Source: Bacteroides fragilis (lineage in GTDB: Bacteria > Bacillota > Clostridia > Lachnospirales > Lachnospiraceae). Taken from it: a stretch of 23,800 nucleotides of DNA. The stretch lies in the NCBI GenBank assembly GCA_023664485.1, contig JAMPFK010000033.1, positions 1 to 23,800 of the forward strand, written 5' to 3'. Positions 8,000-15,511 of this stretch are shown in pieces. Below the pieces are notes generated by a model, which made no database searches, had not been told where the DNA came from, and saw nothing but the letters and a program-made list of their open reading frames with translations. Position 1 is the first letter of the stretch. Every line of letters begins with the position of its first letter. Made by a program: the position numbers and the translations under genes.

Positions 8000-8572
8000 A
8001 TGAATATAAAATTGCAGGGCGCGATGAATTCATTCTCTGGCGGCTATTCTGTTTTTTCACAAAAAGGACTGAAAAGCACGGAGGAGAAACTGGAACGACA
8101 GGAAAAACGGGACAGTCAGGTCGCCTTTTATGAAAAACAAAAAGAAAATCTGAAAAACAGAAAATGCAGTACCGTGGAGGAAATCGCGGAAAAGCTGGAT
8201 GCGCTGAAATCCTGTGACGACCGGATCGCGGGCGTTAAGGCGGCTTATAATCATGAACAGATGTGGCATATTCTTGATGAAGCGAGAGAAATCGGCGAGA
8301 AGATTGCCGGGGCCGTGGAGAAAACAGAGCCGAAGACACCGGAAGAGCGGCGGGAAGAGATCATCGAAGAAGCGATGGGGACAGAAACTTCCGGCGGCCT
8401 TTTGGAAGAAGTCCTGGAGGACGCCGCACAGACGCAGGAGGAACTGCGGGAGGCGGTGCAGGAAGAGGTTCTGGCGCAGATGGAGGAGGAACTGCCGGAG
8501 GATCCGCAGGAGCAGCTGGAGAAGGGGCTTTCAGAAGAGCTTCTCTGTAAGCCGTTCGATATTCTGCTTTAA
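8000..8572 (+). CDS. Acidic coiled-coil protein of unknown function
   Basis: A 190 aa soluble protein that I do not recognise. The N-terminus (MNIKLQGAMNSFSGGYSVFSQ) is Gly/Ser-rich; residues 25-60 are charged and helical (TEEKLERQEKRDSQ). The C-terminal half is very acidic with repeated EE pairs and ends in FDILL. No signal peptide or membrane segment is seen. ATG 8000 is chosen because ggaaggagg (7987-7995) stands 4 bases before it; an upstream in-frame start near 7955 has no SD. The gene has a possible sigma-28 promoter upstream and a strong terminator downstream, and lies just before mbl and flagellar rod genes. This makes a motility-related accessory role, such as a chaperone or export-linked protein, a reasonable guess and no more. 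Confidence 0.75.
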   Translation: MNIKLQGAMNSFSGGYSVFSQKGLKSTEEKLERQEKRDSQVAFYEKQKENLKNRKCSTVEEIAEKLDALKSCDDRIAGVKAAYNHEQMWHILDEAREIGEKIAGAVEKTEPKTPEERREEIIEEAMGTETSGGLLEEVLEDAAQTQEELREAVQEEVLAQMEEELPEDPQEQLEKGLSEELLCKPFDILL

Positions 8573-8578
8573 AAGGGT

Positions 8579-8605
8579 TAAGAAAAACAGGATAAGTGCC
8601 GATAA
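8579..8605 (+). promoter_or_regulatory. Second sigma-28-like promoter, between the coiled-coil gene and its terminator
   Basis: TAAG (8579-8582), exactly 15 bases, then GCCGATAA (8598-8605). This matches the enterobacterial FliA consensus (TAAA, 15 bases, GCCGATAA) at 11 of 12 positions with ideal spacing. Transcription would begin near 8612, only about 18 bases before the terminator at 8629-8658. It would give either a very short RNA or read-through into mbl. Confidence 0.4.
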
Positions 8606-8628
8606 TATAATAAGCATGGATGCGATAG

Positions 8629-8658
8629 ACCAGAACGGATGGATCCGTTCTGGTTTTT
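8629..8658 (+). terminator. Intrinsic terminator after the coiled-coil gene
   Basis: ccagaacggat (8630-8640) and atccgttctgg (8643-8653) form an 11-bp perfect stem, extendable by A8629-T8654, with a 2-base gap as loop. TTTTT (8654-8658) follows. This is a classic rho-independent terminator separating the coiled-coil gene from mbl. Confidence 0.9.
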
Positions 8659-8692
8659 GTACCATAAATTATAAAAAAATTATGAAATCCCT

Positions 8693-8720
8693 TTGAAAAA
8701 CTCTTTCTTTAGGTTATAAT
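8693..8720 (+). promoter_or_regulatory. Sigma-A promoter for the mbl-flagellar rod operon
   Basis: TTGAAA (8693-8698), 16 bases, TATAAT (8715-8720). It lies just after the terminator and about 100 bases before the mbl ATG. The good match and position make it the likely main promoter for mbl-flhO-flhP and perhaps the rod-binding gene. The leader of about 100 bases shows no clear structure. Confidence 0.75.
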
Positions 8721-8828
8721 GTATGAAGCAAACTGCGCAATTTCATCTGATTGGCCGGTTTGGACGTTTAGATTAATGGCAAATGGAGATTATGTAAGAT
8801 AGATACCGCAGGAAAGGGGATCACAAAA

Positions 8829-9821
8829 ATGCAGTACACAGATATAGGGATCGATTTGGGAACAGCCAGTATTTTAGTTTATATCAGAGGGAAGGGAGTC
8901 GTTTTAAAAGAGCCTTCCGTCGTTGCTTTTGATAGAGATACCAATAAGATTAAGGCGATTGGTGAAGACGCCAGACTGATGCTCGGAAGAACGCCGGGCA
9001 ATATCGTGGCCGTCAGACCGCTGCGCCAGGGCGTTATTTCCGATTATCAGGTAACGGAAAAGATGATGAAATATTTTATCCAGAAGGCGCTCGGCAAGAA
9101 GACGTTCCGAAAGCCCCGTATTGCGGTATGTGTGCCGAGCGGTGTTACGGAGGTCGAAAAGAAAGCGGTAGAGGACGCTACTTATCAGGCGGGAGCCAGA
9201 GAAGTGTCGATCATAGAGGAACCGATTGCGGCGGCAATCGGCGCGGGAATCGATATTTCAAAGCCCTGCGGAAATATGATCGTGGATATAGGCGGCGGTA
9301 CATCCGATATCGCGGTCATATCGCTGGGAGGTACGGTCGTAAGCGCTTCCATTAAGATTGCCGGAGACGATTTCGATGAAGCGATCGTACGCTATATGCG
9401 TAAAAAACATAATCTGCTGATCGGTGAAAGAACAGCGGAAGATTTGAAGATAAAGATCGGTTCCGCATATAAGCGGCCTGAGGTCGATTATATGGATGTC
9501 CGGGGCCGTAATCTTGTGACGGGCCTTCCGAGAACGGTCAAAGTATCCTCGGAGGAAACGGAAGAAGCGCTGCATGAAACGACAGTGCAGATCGTCGAGA
9601 CGATTCACAGCGTATTGGAGAAAACGCCGCCAGAGCTGGCGGCCGATATCGCGGACAGGGGAATTGTGCTGACCGGAGGCGGAAGTCTGCTGCGCGGGCT
9701 GGAAGATTTGATCGCGGCGAAAACGGGAATCAACACGATGACGGCGGAGGATCCCATGACAGCGGTGGCGATCGGAACAGGAAAATATGTAGAGTTCCTT
9801 GCGGGATACAGGGAAGATTAA
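8829..9821 (+). CDS. mbl: MreB/Mbl-type rod-shape actin homologue
   Basis: A bacterial actin that forms filaments at the inner face of the membrane and guides the peptidoglycan elongation machinery. The actin-fold nucleotide motifs are intact: phosphate-1 IDLGTAS (about 8-14), phosphate-2 VDIGGGTSDIAV (about 152-163) and the adenosine box LTGGGSLLRG (about 281-290). The 330 aa length fits MreB/Mbl/MreBH. It is called Mbl rather than MreB because there is no mreC-mreD, and because mbl followed by flhO and flhP is the Bacillus subtilis order; sequence alone does not separate the paralogues. SD aaaggggat (8813-8821) is well spaced from the ATG. The flhO gene begins 19 bp after the stop, so they share an mRNA. 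Confidence 0.9.
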   Translation: MQYTDIGIDLGTASILVYIRGKGVVLKEPSVVAFDRDTNKIKAIGEDARLMLGRTPGNIVAVRPLRQGVISDYQVTEKMMKYFIQKALGKKTFRKPRIAVCVPSGVTEVEKKAVEDATYQAGAREVSIIEEPIAAAIGAGIDISKPCGNMIVDIGGGTSDIAVISLGGTVVSASIKIAGDDFDEAIVRYMRKKHNLLIGERTAEDLKIKIGSAYKRPEVDYMDVRGRNLVTGLPRTVKVSSEETEEALHETTVQIVETIHSVLEKTPPELAADIADRGIVLTGGGSLLRGLEDLIAAKTGINTMTAEDPMTAVAIGTGKYVEFLAGYRED

Positions 9822-9840
9822 GTGAAAACGGGGGAGTAAG

Positions 9841-10620
9841 ATGCTTAAAGGCCTATACACTGCTTATACAGGTATGATTCATGAGCAGCACAGAATGGAT
9901 GTCATGACGAACAATCTGGCAAATGCGAACACGAACGGATTTAAAAAGGAGGGCGCGACGAGCCAGTCCTTTGACAGTGTGCTCGCCTATAAAATAAAAG
10001 ATACTTCGCAGGCGGGAAACCTGCCGAAACGGATCGGCAATATGTCGCTCGGCGTAAAGACGGGCGAAAATTATGTGGACTATTCCGAAGGGCCGATTAA
10101 AGAAACCGGCAATCCGCTGGATCTGGCGTTGTCGAGGAACGGCTTTTTCACAATCGAATATACGAACAAGGCGGGAGAAACTTCCACGATGTATACGCGG
10201 GACGGCAATTTCACGATGACGGCGCAGGGGTATCTCGTTACGCAGGACGGCGATTATGTCCTGGGAGAGCGGGGGAGACGGATCCGTCTGGATCCCACGC
10301 AGCCGGTCAGCGTAGACAGGGCGGGTAATATTTATCAGGACGGCGCTTATGCGGCATCGCTTCAGATTACAGATTTTGAGGATTATAATTATCTCGAACG
10401 CTATGGCGAGAACTTCTTCTATCCGGTGGAAGGGGCAACAACGATAGATGCGGACACCGATGTACATGCGGGATATCTGGAACTGGCGAATATGTCCGTT
10501 GTGACAGAGATGGTAAATATGATCGCGATTCAGAGACATTATGATGCAAACCAGAAAGTCATTACAACTTACGACGATACGCTGGATAAGGCTGTCAATC
10601 AGACCGGCAGGGTAGGATAA
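9841..10620 (+). CDS. flhO: Flagellar basal-body rod protein FlhO (FlgF/FlgG family)
   Basis: A 259 aa member of the axial rod/hook family. It has the N-terminal signature (LYTAYTGMIHEQHRMDVMTN, then NNLANANTNGFKK), a central domain with the NPLDLAL..GFF and YTRDGNF elements, and a C-terminal FlgBB helix (GYLELANMSVVTEMVNMI, then QRHYDANQK). Such proteins form the distal or proximal rod and are exported by the flagellar type III system, so there is no signal peptide. GGGGAG (9831-9836) is the SD. As in Bacillus, it sits between mbl and a second rod gene. The assignment as FlhO rather than FlgF rests on this order. Confidence 0.88.
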   Translation: MLKGLYTAYTGMIHEQHRMDVMTNNLANANTNGFKKEGATSQSFDSVLAYKIKDTSQAGNLPKRIGNMSLGVKTGENYVDYSEGPIKETGNPLDLALSRNGFFTIEYTNKAGETSTMYTRDGNFTMTAQGYLVTQDGDYVLGERGRRIRLDPTQPVSVDRAGNIYQDGAYAASLQITDFEDYNYLERYGENFFYPVEGATTIDADTDVHAGYLELANMSVVTEMVNMIAIQRHYDANQKVITTYDDTLDKAVNQTGRVG

Positions 10621-10667
10621 CAGCGAAGAATCCGGCAGGGATAGTAATATAAGGGAGGAATAATAAA

Positions 10668-11486
10668 ATGGTAAGAAGTTTATGGTCGGCGGCGACCGGT
10701 ATGAATGCACAGCAGACAAATGTGGATACGATTGCAAATAATCTTGCGAATGTCAATTCGGCCGGGTATAAGGCACAGAAAGCGCAGTTCAAGTCGTTGC
10801 TTTATCAAACGCTGCAGAGCACGACAACGACGGCGAACGGGGAACCGAAACCGACGACTTCACAGGTTGGTCTTGGTGTAAGGACCTCTTCCATTAATAA
10901 TATTTATACGCAGGGAAGCCTGCTGGAATCGCAGAGCGATACGTCTTTTGCGATTGAGGGAGACGGTTTCTTCGCGGTAAGGGGCGACGACGGATCGACT
11001 TTCTATACGAGGAACGGCGATTTTACCTGGGCGATCGGAACGAACGGCGGGATGACGCTGACGAATCAGGATGGACTTCCGGTGCTCAGCTCTGCAGGAA
11101 GGACGATTACCTTGAACCGTACATACATTGCGAACAGAATTACGATTTCACAGGATGGCGAGGTATGTTATCCCGACGGCGATAACAATCCGCAGCCTAT
11201 CGGCGTGAAGATCGGCGTATACCAGTTCAGCAATGCGGGCGGCCTGGAAAGATACGGCGATACGCTTCTGACGGCGACCGAAGCGAGCGGCAACGCGATC
11301 AATGAGGATACGAACAATAATGTCCGTAAAAGCAGGATCCTGCAGGGATATCTGGAAGGCTCCAACGTATCCGTCGCGGATGAGATGGTTAATCTGATCG
11401 TGGCGCAGCGTGCTTATGAGATGAACTCCAAGGCGATCACGACATCGGATTCCATGATGGAAACGGCGAACAATCTGAAACGTTAA
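10668..11486 (+). CDS. flgG: Flagellar distal rod protein FlhP/FlgG
   Basis: A 272 aa rod protein, closer to canonical FlgG than its neighbour. It has MVRSLWSAATGMNAQQTNVD and NNLANVNSAGYK at the N-terminus, SFAIEGDGFFAV and FYTRNGDFT centrally, and GYLEGSNVSVADEMVNLI, then QRAYEMNSKAI, at the C-terminus. It forms part of the distal rod of the basal body. AAGGGAGG stands 9 bases before the ATG, 47 bp after flhO. By gene order it corresponds to Bacillus FlhP; the symbol flgG reflects the family. It is tandem with flhO, from which it probably arose by duplication. Confidence 0.9.
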   Translation: MVRSLWSAATGMNAQQTNVDTIANNLANVNSAGYKAQKAQFKSLLYQTLQSTTTTANGEPKPTTSQVGLGVRTSSINNIYTQGSLLESQSDTSFAIEGDGFFAVRGDDGSTFYTRNGDFTWAIGTNGGMTLTNQDGLPVLSSAGRTITLNRTYIANRITISQDGEVCYPDGDNNPQPIGVKIGVYQFSNAGGLERYGDTLLTATEASGNAINEDTNNNVRKSRILQGYLEGSNVSVADEMVNLIVAQRAYEMNSKAITTSDSMMETANNLKR

Positions 11487-11557
11487 CAGGTGAAAGATAA
11501 TTTCTCAATCCCGGTTGTGTAAATGGACCGGCAGGCTGAGAGGAAGGAGAAGCGGCA

Positions 11558-11944
11558 ATGGATTTAGGAGTGTCGGGAATTGGCAGTTATTTGATAGATT
11601 CCAATAAGAGTTCGACGGACGCGCTGCAGAATAAATTAAATTCCGTATCGGTAAAGGATGCGTCCGAAACGCAGGAAGCCGCGGAAGCGGAGTTATTGGA
11701 CGCATGTAAGCAGTTTGAAGCTTATTTATGGGAGCAGGTCCTCAAAGGAATGGAAAAAACGGCGAAGATGTTTGACGACGATGACGAGGAAGAGGGCTAT
11801 GCGGGCAATATGGTAAATGTGTTTCAGGATACCTTTGTTCAGGAAATGGCCACGCAGATGACCTCGGAAGGACAGGGCGCCAATTCTCTCGCACAGACCT
11901 TATTCGAACAGATGAAGAGGACTTACAGTGCGGAGAATTATTAG
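11558..11944 (+). CDS. FlgJ N-terminal-type rod-binding protein
   Basis: A 128 aa protein resembling the rod-binding domain of FlgJ (PF10135): LLDACKQFEAYLWEQVLKGM (about 47-66), then a DDDDEEEG acidic loop, FQDTFVQEMATQM and the C-terminal helix LAQTLFEQMKRTY. The Gly/Ser-rich N-terminus (MDLGVSGIGSYLIDS) is typical of exported rod factors. It lacks the C-terminal muramidase domain of enterobacterial FlgJ, so it would act as rod chaperone or cap only and need a separate hydrolase to pass the wall. SD aggaaggag (11540-11548) lies about 9 bases before the ATG. It is 71 bp after flgG and probably ends the flagellar operon. Confidence 0.85.
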   Translation: MDLGVSGIGSYLIDSNKSSTDALQNKLNSVSVKDASETQEAAEAELLDACKQFEAYLWEQVLKGMEKTAKMFDDDDEEEGYAGNMVNVFQDTFVQEMATQMTSEGQGANSLAQTLFEQMKRTYSAENY

Positions 11945-11982
11945 AGAACAGATAGGATATTGCGATAAGAAAAGGATAAGAT

Positions 11983-12010
11983 AGGCTGCTGTTTCCGGCA
12001 GCCTGTTTGC
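11983..12010 (+). terminator. Possible weak terminator after the flagellar rod genes
   Basis: aggctgc (11983-11989) pairs with gcagcct (11998-12004) around an 8-base loop, followed by gtttgc. The T-tract is poor, so termination would be partial and recD2, which starts 10 bases later, may be reached by read-through. Confidence 0.4.
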
Positions 12011-12020
12011 GTATGGGAAA

Positions 12021-14279
12021 ATGATGGAAAAAATAAAGGGTTATGTCGGGCATATTATCTACCGGAATGCGGAGAACGGATATACGGTTCTTGACCTGAT
12101 TTCCGATGAGGAAGAGATTACCTGTGTCGGGATTTTCAGAACGATCGACCAGGGAGAGACAATCGAAGCGGAAGGCAGCTATACGGCGCATCCCGTTTAT
12201 GGAGAGCAGTTCAGGGTAGAACAATATCGGATTACGGCGCCGGACGATGTACTGAGTATGGAGCGGTATCTCGGATCGGGAGCCGTTAAAGGCGTCGGGG
12301 AGGCGCTGGCAGCCAGAATTGTCAAGCGGTTCGGGAAAGAGACTTTCCGTATTATTGAAGAGGAGCCGGAACGGCTTGCGGAAGTGAAGGGCATCAGCGA
12401 GCGGAAGGCGAAAGAGATCGCGATGCAGGTCTACGAAAAAAGAGATGCCAGAGAGGCGATGACCTTTCTTCAGAAATACGGCATTTCCAATACGCTCGCG
12501 ATCCGTATCTATGAAGCCTATGGAATGAATCTATACGGTGTGATGAAGGAAAATCCCTACCGGCTGGCGGAAGATATTGACGGCATCGGTTTTCGGATCG
12601 CTGACGGCATCGCTTCCAGAATCGGCATTCATACGGATTCCGACTACCGGATCAGGAGCGGCCTGCTGTACACGCTGATGCAGGCGGGGGCGGAGGGACA
12701 CTGTTATCTGCCGGAGAGCCTTTTGCTGCGGAAAGCCGGGGAACTGCTTGAACTGGAGCCTTCGCTGATGATTCCCCAGCTTCAAAATCTGATGATGGAT
12801 AAGAAAATCGTGGTCAGGATGCCGGGCGCGGAGGGCGGCGAGCGGAAAATATATGGAATGACTTATTATTATGCGGAGCTGAACTGCGCCAAAATGCTGC
12901 ACGATTTAAATATATCCGTCAGGGACGGGGATTGTCTTCCTTCGGAAGAACGCAAAATTCTGGAAAAGATAGAGACGCTGGAAAAAGAGCTGCGGATAGA
13001 GCTGGACGGGCTTCAGAAAAAAGCGGTGCTGGAAAGCATCAGGAACGGCATCCTGATTTTATCCGGAGGGCCGGGGACCGGGAAGACGACGACGATCAAT
13101 ACGATCATCCGCTATTTCCTTTCGGAGGAGATGGATATTTTCCTGGCGGCGCCTACGGGACGGGCGGCCAAGCGGATGACGGAAACGACGGGATATGAGG
13201 CGCGGACGATCCATCGGCTGTTAGAGCTGAACGGAGCGGCTTCGGGAGAAGCCAGGTCCGCCCGTTTCGAAAAAAATGAGGAAAATCCGCTGGAGGCGGA
13301 TGTGATCATCATCGATGAAATGTCGATGGTCGATATTTTTTTGTTCCAGTCGCTGCTCCGGGCGGTGCCTGTCGGGACGCGTCTGATCATGGTCGGCGAT
13401 GTGAATCAGCTGCCTTCTGTCGGCCCCGGACAGGTGCTGCACGATTTGCTGAAAAGCGGGGCTTTTCCGGTGGTGATGCTGGAGAAGATCTTCCGGCAGG
13501 CACAGGAGAGCGATATCATCCTGAACGCCCACCGCATTCATGCGGGACTGGATATCGTGCTGGATAATAAGAGCCGCGATTTCTTTTTTCTGGAACGGAA
13601 TGACGTGAATGTCATTTATAAGCATATGATTCAGCTGATTCTGGATAAACTTCCGCCCTATGTGGGGGCGCAGCCCTATGAAATACAGGTGCTCACGCCG
13701 ATGCGGAAAGGAAAGCTCGGCGTGGAAACGCTGAACGGCATTCTGCAGAAATATTTAAATCCTCCGGCGGAGCAGAAAAAAGAGTATGCCGGCGGCAATG
13801 CGCTGTTCCGGGAAAAAGATAAGGTCATGCAGATCAGGAACAATTACCAGCTGGAATGGGAGGTCGTCAGCAAGTACGGCATACCGATCGACAAAGGAAT
13901 GGGCGTTTTTAACGGCGATATTGGAATGATTCTGGAAATCAGCGAATATACTCGCAGTATGGTCATCGAATATGATGAGCACAGGCGGGTGACATATTCT
14001 TTTGACCAGCTGGATGAAATCGAACTCGCCTATGCGGTAACGATACACAAATCCCAGGGGAGCGAATACCCGGCGGTCATCATGCCGCTACTGACCGGGC
14101 CGCGGATGCTTTTCAGCCGGAATCTGCTCTATACGGGCGTGACACGGGCGAAGAGCTGCGTGACGATTCTGGGGAGCAGCGCGACTTTGCGGGGAATGGT
14201 CGATAACAATTACGAGAACAGACGCTATACGGGACTGGCGGAGCGCATCAGGGAACTGGAAGCGGACGCGGCCCGTTAA
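12021..14279 (+). CDS. recD2: RecD2-type 5'-3' DNA helicase
   Basis: A superfamily 1B helicase of the RecD-like family found without RecBC, acting in DNA repair and fork maintenance. At 752 aa it has the long RecD2 N-terminus: an OB-like start (IKGYVGHIIYRNAENGYTVL) and helix-hairpin-helix repeats (GSGAVKGVGEALAARIV, VKGISERKAKEIA). Helicase motifs follow: Walker A GGPGTGKTT (about 348-356), IDEMSMVD (about 430), GDVNQLPSVGPG, and in the last third VTIHKSQGSEYPAV and LYTGVTRAK. All catalytic motifs look intact. It begins MM (ATGATG); the SD is weak (gggaaa). The comF gene follows after 17 bp. Confidence 0.92.
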   Translation: MMEKIKGYVGHIIYRNAENGYTVLDLISDEEEITCVGIFRTIDQGETIEAEGSYTAHPVYGEQFRVEQYRITAPDDVLSMERYLGSGAVKGVGEALAARIVKRFGKETFRIIEEEPERLAEVKGISERKAKEIAMQVYEKRDAREAMTFLQKYGISNTLAIRIYEAYGMNLYGVMKENPYRLAEDIDGIGFRIADGIASRIGIHTDSDYRIRSGLLYTLMQAGAEGHCYLPESLLLRKAGELLELEPSLMIPQLQNLMMDKKIVVRMPGAEGGERKIYGMTYYYAELNCAKMLHDLNISVRDGDCLPSEERKILEKIETLEKELRIELDGLQKKAVLESIRNGILILSGGPGTGKTTTINTIIRYFLSEEMDIFLAAPTGRAAKRMTETTGYEARTIHRLLELNGAASGEARSARFEKNEENPLEADVIIIDEMSMVDIFLFQSLLRAVPVGTRLIMVGDVNQLPSVGPGQVLHDLLKSGAFPVVMLEKIFRQAQESDIILNAHRIHAGLDIVLDNKSRDFFFLERNDVNVIYKHMIQLILDKLPPYVGAQPYEIQVLTPMRKGKLGVETLNGILQKYLNPPAEQKKEYAGGNALFREKDKVMQIRNNYQLEWEVVSKYGIPIDKGMGVFNGDIGMILEISEYTRSMVIEYDEHRRVTYSFDQLDEIELAYAVTIHKSQGSEYPAVIMPLLTGPRMLFSRNLLYTGVTRAKSCVTILGSSATLRGMVDNNYENRRYTGLAERIRELEADAAR

Positions 14280-14296
14280 GCGGATACGGGGAGCCT

Positions 14297-15016
14297 ATGA
14301 AAAATTTTTCTTTCTTCAGGATGCTGGCGGATCTCATTTATCCGAGGCGGTGTCCTGTCTGTGATAAGGCGGTAAAGCCTTTCGGAAGCCTCATCTGCGG
14401 GGAATGTGAACCGAAAATTAAATATGTAAGGGCGCCGTACTGCCAGAAATGCGGTAAGGAGCTGAAGGATGCGAGGGCGGTATTCTGCCATGACTGCGCG
14501 CACAGAAAGCATCTTTATGACCGGGGGATGGCGCTTTTTGCCTATCGGAGCGCAGCGGATTCCATTTACCGTTTCAAATACCGGGGAAGGCAGGAATATG
14601 CGGCCTATTATGGAGAACGGATGGCGCGCATTCTGGGAAAAAGGATTCTTGCGCTGCACCCGGATGCGCTCGTGCCGGTGCCGATTCATGCCGCGAAGAA
14701 ACGCCGTCGGGGATACGACCAGGCGGAAGTGCTTGCGAAGGAGCTCGGCAGGCGTCTGCAGATTCCGGTGGAGGCAAAATTGATCAAAAGAGTACGCAGG
14801 ACGAAGCCGATGAAAGACTTATCGGCACAGGAAAGACAAAATAATTTGAAAAAGGCTTTTAAAATCTGTTATAATGATGTAAAATTAGATACGATTATAA
14901 TTATCGATGATATTTATACGACAGGAAGTACAATCGATGCCATGGCGCGGGAACTGCGCCGGGCAGGAATTCAGAATATTTATTTTGTGGCGCTCGCGAT
15001 CGGAAACGGTATGTAA
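14297..15016 (+). CDS. comF: ComF family phosphoribosyltransferase-like protein
   Basis: A 239 aa ComF/ComFC (GntX-like) protein linked to DNA uptake during competence. The N-terminus has eight cysteines in four CxxC pairs (19/22, 34/37, 49/52, 64/67), enough for two zinc sites. The C-terminal type I phosphoribosyltransferase domain carries VPVPIHAAKKRRRGYDQAE (about 126-144) and the PRPP loop IIIIDDIYTTGSTID (about 200-214). There is no ComFA helicase beside it. As in Bacillus subtilis (comFC-yvyF), a yvyF-like gene follows. The region around 14840-14900 is much more AT-rich than the rest of the gene and contains a promoter-like pair. SD ggggag stands about 5 bases before the ATG. Confidence 0.9.
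   Translation: MKNFSFFRMLADLIYPRRCPVCDKAVKPFGSLICGECEPKIKYVRAPYCQKCGKELKDARAVFCHDCAHRKHLYDRGMALFAYRSAADSIYRFKYRGRQEYAAYYGERMARILGKRILALHPDALVPVPIHAAKKRRRGYDQAEVLAKELGRRLQIPVEAKLIKRVRRTKPMKDLSAQERQNNLKKAFKICYNDVKLDTIIIIDDIYTTGSTIDAMARELRRAGIQNIYFVALAIGNGM
14846..14875 (+). promoter_or_regulatory. Strong sigma-A-like promoter inside the 3' end of comF
   Basis: TTGAAA (14846-14851), 18 bases, TATAAT (14870-14875), preceded by TG at -15/-14 (TGTTATAAT), an extended -10. A start near 14882 would give a leader of about 200 bases to yvyF at 15086, and could feed the membrane pair and cdaA-cdaR-glmM. It lies in coding sequence, so chance from AT-rich codons is possible. Confidence 0.55.
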
Positions 15017-15085
15017 CACCGTGGGAGATCCGCAGGAAAAGAAATGCCGCCCGGTATGCGGGCCGAACAGGAATGGAGGATTACT

Positions 15086-15493
15086 ATGAATGTACGAAAT
15101 TGTAAGAAATGCGGGAAGATTTTCAACTATGTGTCAGGGCCGCCGATTTGTCCGCAGTGCAAGGATGCTCTGGAAGAGAAGTTCCAGGAAGTAAAAAAGT
15201 ATATTCAGGATAACCGTTATGCAACGATTCCGCAGGTATCCGAGGCATGCGAGGTTTCCACGAGCCAGATTCAGCAGTGGCTGCGCGATGAGCGTCTGGA
15301 ATTGACGGAAGGTTCCGGCATCACGTTGTTCTGTGAGAACTGCGAAGCGCCGATCCTTTCAGGACGTTTCTGCGAGAAATGCAAGAATTCCATGGCGAAT
15401 AAGCTGAATGCCAGCATCAGGAAACCGGAAGCACCAAAACCGAAAGTAAAGAAGGATCCAAAAGAGAATCCTAAGATGCGCTTCCTGAATTAA
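15086..15493 (+). CDS. yvyF: YvyF-like flagellar-operon zinc-finger protein
   Basis: A 135 aa protein of the YvyF / TIGR03826 type, a putative regulator coded beside comF and flagellar genes in Firmicutes. It has an N-terminal zinc ribbon (C6, C9, C22, C25), a helix-turn-helix-like centre (about 46-70: IPQVSEACEVSTSQIQQWLR), a second zinc ribbon (C83, C86, C96, C99) and a lysine/proline-rich tail. ATG 15086 is chosen because GGAGGA (15075-15080) stands 5 bases upstream; an in-frame start near 15044 has no SD. In Bacillus, yvyF precedes flgM and the hook genes; here membrane genes follow instead. DNA binding is likely from fold but not shown. Confidence 0.85.
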   Translation: MNVRNCKKCGKIFNYVSGPPICPQCKDALEEKFQEVKKYIQDNRYATIPQVSEACEVSTSQIQQWLRDERLELTEGSGITLFCENCEAPILSGRFCEKCKNSMANKLNASIRKPEAPKPKVKKDPKENPKMRFLN

Positions 15494-15511
15494 GCGGGGC
15501 AGGGGAATGTC

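Noticed and set aside
8214..8696. + strand frame of 160 codons overlapping the coiled-coil gene
   Set aside because: Extremely Arg/Trp-rich out-of-frame reading that crosses the terminator at 8629-8658.
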